Assembly (NCBI GenBank): GCA_964030785.1
Contig: OZ034975.1
Coordinates: 172,201 to 236,200 of the forward strand
Length of the DNA: 64,000 nt
From: Siderastrea siderea
Taxonomy: Eukaryota; Cnidaria; Anthozoa; Scleractinia; Rhizangiidae
Reading direction: 5' to 3'
Made by a program: the position numbers and the translations under genes. Shown in pieces: positions 63,611 to 64,000 of the stretch. Within the stretch, counting starts at the first letter, position 1. Each line of letters opens with the position of its first letter. The notes below the pieces were generated by a model. That model worked only from the letters and a program-made list of their open reading frames with translations, was not told the DNA's origin and ran no database searches.

Positions 63611-64000
63611 GTTAATAATATAATCACGATAGCTTCTCTCAATGTACGGGGCCTAGGGAATAGCGCTAAAAGAAGAGAAACTTTTCATTGGCTGAAATCT
63701 AAAAAATTCTCTATTTATCTGCTGCAAGAAGTACATTGTTCGGAGGAAACGTCACACCTTTGGGCCTCTGAATGGGGCTACAAAACGCTCTTCACCTCTT
63801 TGTCTAGCAGCAAAGCAGGCGTAAGCATCCTTTTCAATAACAACTTCGATCTTCAAATTATGAAATCCTATATCGACGCTTCGGGCCGTTTTATACTATG
63901 TGATTTAAAAGCAAATGGAAAAAACCTAACCTTGGCAAACATTTATGCCACAAACGAAGGCGATCCAGCTTTCTTTAAATGTCTTTTTGACCACTTGCAA
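63611..64000 (+). CDS. Non-LTR retrotransposon ORF2, APE endonuclease start
   Basis: The 130-codon open frame runs off the right edge. It reads ITIASLNVRGLG, then KRRETFHWLK, YLLQEVHCSEE (the catalytic glutamate of the QE motif), AGVSILFNN and ANIYATNEGDP (the NxYAPN-like block). This order is that of the apurinic-endonuclease domain that nicks target DNA in L1/Tx1-like elements; reverse transcriptase should follow beyond the window. No stop or frameshift is present in the visible part, so the copy may be young. The true start codon is not determined; the frame is open upstream of 63611 for a short way. Confidence 0.8.

Overview
This is nuclear DNA of an animal, most likely a reef coral or another anthozoan cnidarian. 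The basis is AT-rich sequence, many short GT-AG introns, proteins that align almost residue for residue with human orthologues (remembered family knowledge, no search run), and dense fold-back/MITE and tRNA-SINE repeats of a kind I associate with coral genomes. The species assignment is inference; no organism-specific marker is visible.

Layout, left to right. (1) The first coding exon of CAB39/MO25 on the minus strand (1811-1921); the rest of that gene lies beyond the left edge. (2) EBPL on the plus strand (5309-7952, 5 exons, 209 aa). (3) A C5orf34 homologue on the minus strand (8638-23425, 11 exons, 552 aa), tail-to-tail with EBPL. Its introns hold an intronless GT31 beta-1,3-galactosyltransferase on the opposite strand (13667-14629), a 3.2-kb THAP-bearing TTAA-flanked DNA transposon with other elements nested in it, and several MITEs. 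(4) RAB6 on the plus strand (23632-27772, 7 exons, 208 aa), head-to-head with C5orf34 across 206 bp. (5) An ACSL3/4-type long-chain acyl-CoA synthetase on the plus strand (31072-42240, 13 exons, 711 aa), with a 30-bp minisatellite and a TIR element carrying a zinc-finger-like ORF in its introns. (6) An MmuM-type homocysteine S-methyltransferase on the minus strand (43226-48536, 12 exons, 301 aa), tail-to-tail with ACSL. (7) NME7 on the plus strand (48729-62736, 15 exons, 376 aa), head-to-head with the methyltransferase across 192 bp; its first coding exon is only the ATG. A 5.2-kb TTAA-flanked element with long inverted repeats fills its 13th intron. (8) The 5' part of a non-LTR retrotransposon endonuclease ORF runs off the right edge (63611-64000).

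The genes are ordinary metazoan housekeeping functions: kinase scaffold, sterol-isomerase-like membrane protein, Golgi trafficking, glycosylation, fatty acid activation, methionine salvage and a ciliary/centrosomal NDP kinase-like protein. They are not an operon or pathway. The linking features are two compact divergent promoters and two convergent gene pairs. All exon models were joined by hand from GT-AG sites and frame; all six complete multi-exon models close in frame from ATG to stop.

Most of the unusual signal is in the mobile DNA: TTAA-, TWA-, TA- and 9-bp-duplicating element families, three-deep nested insertions, a minisatellite apparently grown from a tRNA-like SINE head, and repeats carrying a hammerhead-like GAAACGTC core. 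I found no convincing undescribed multi-gene system.
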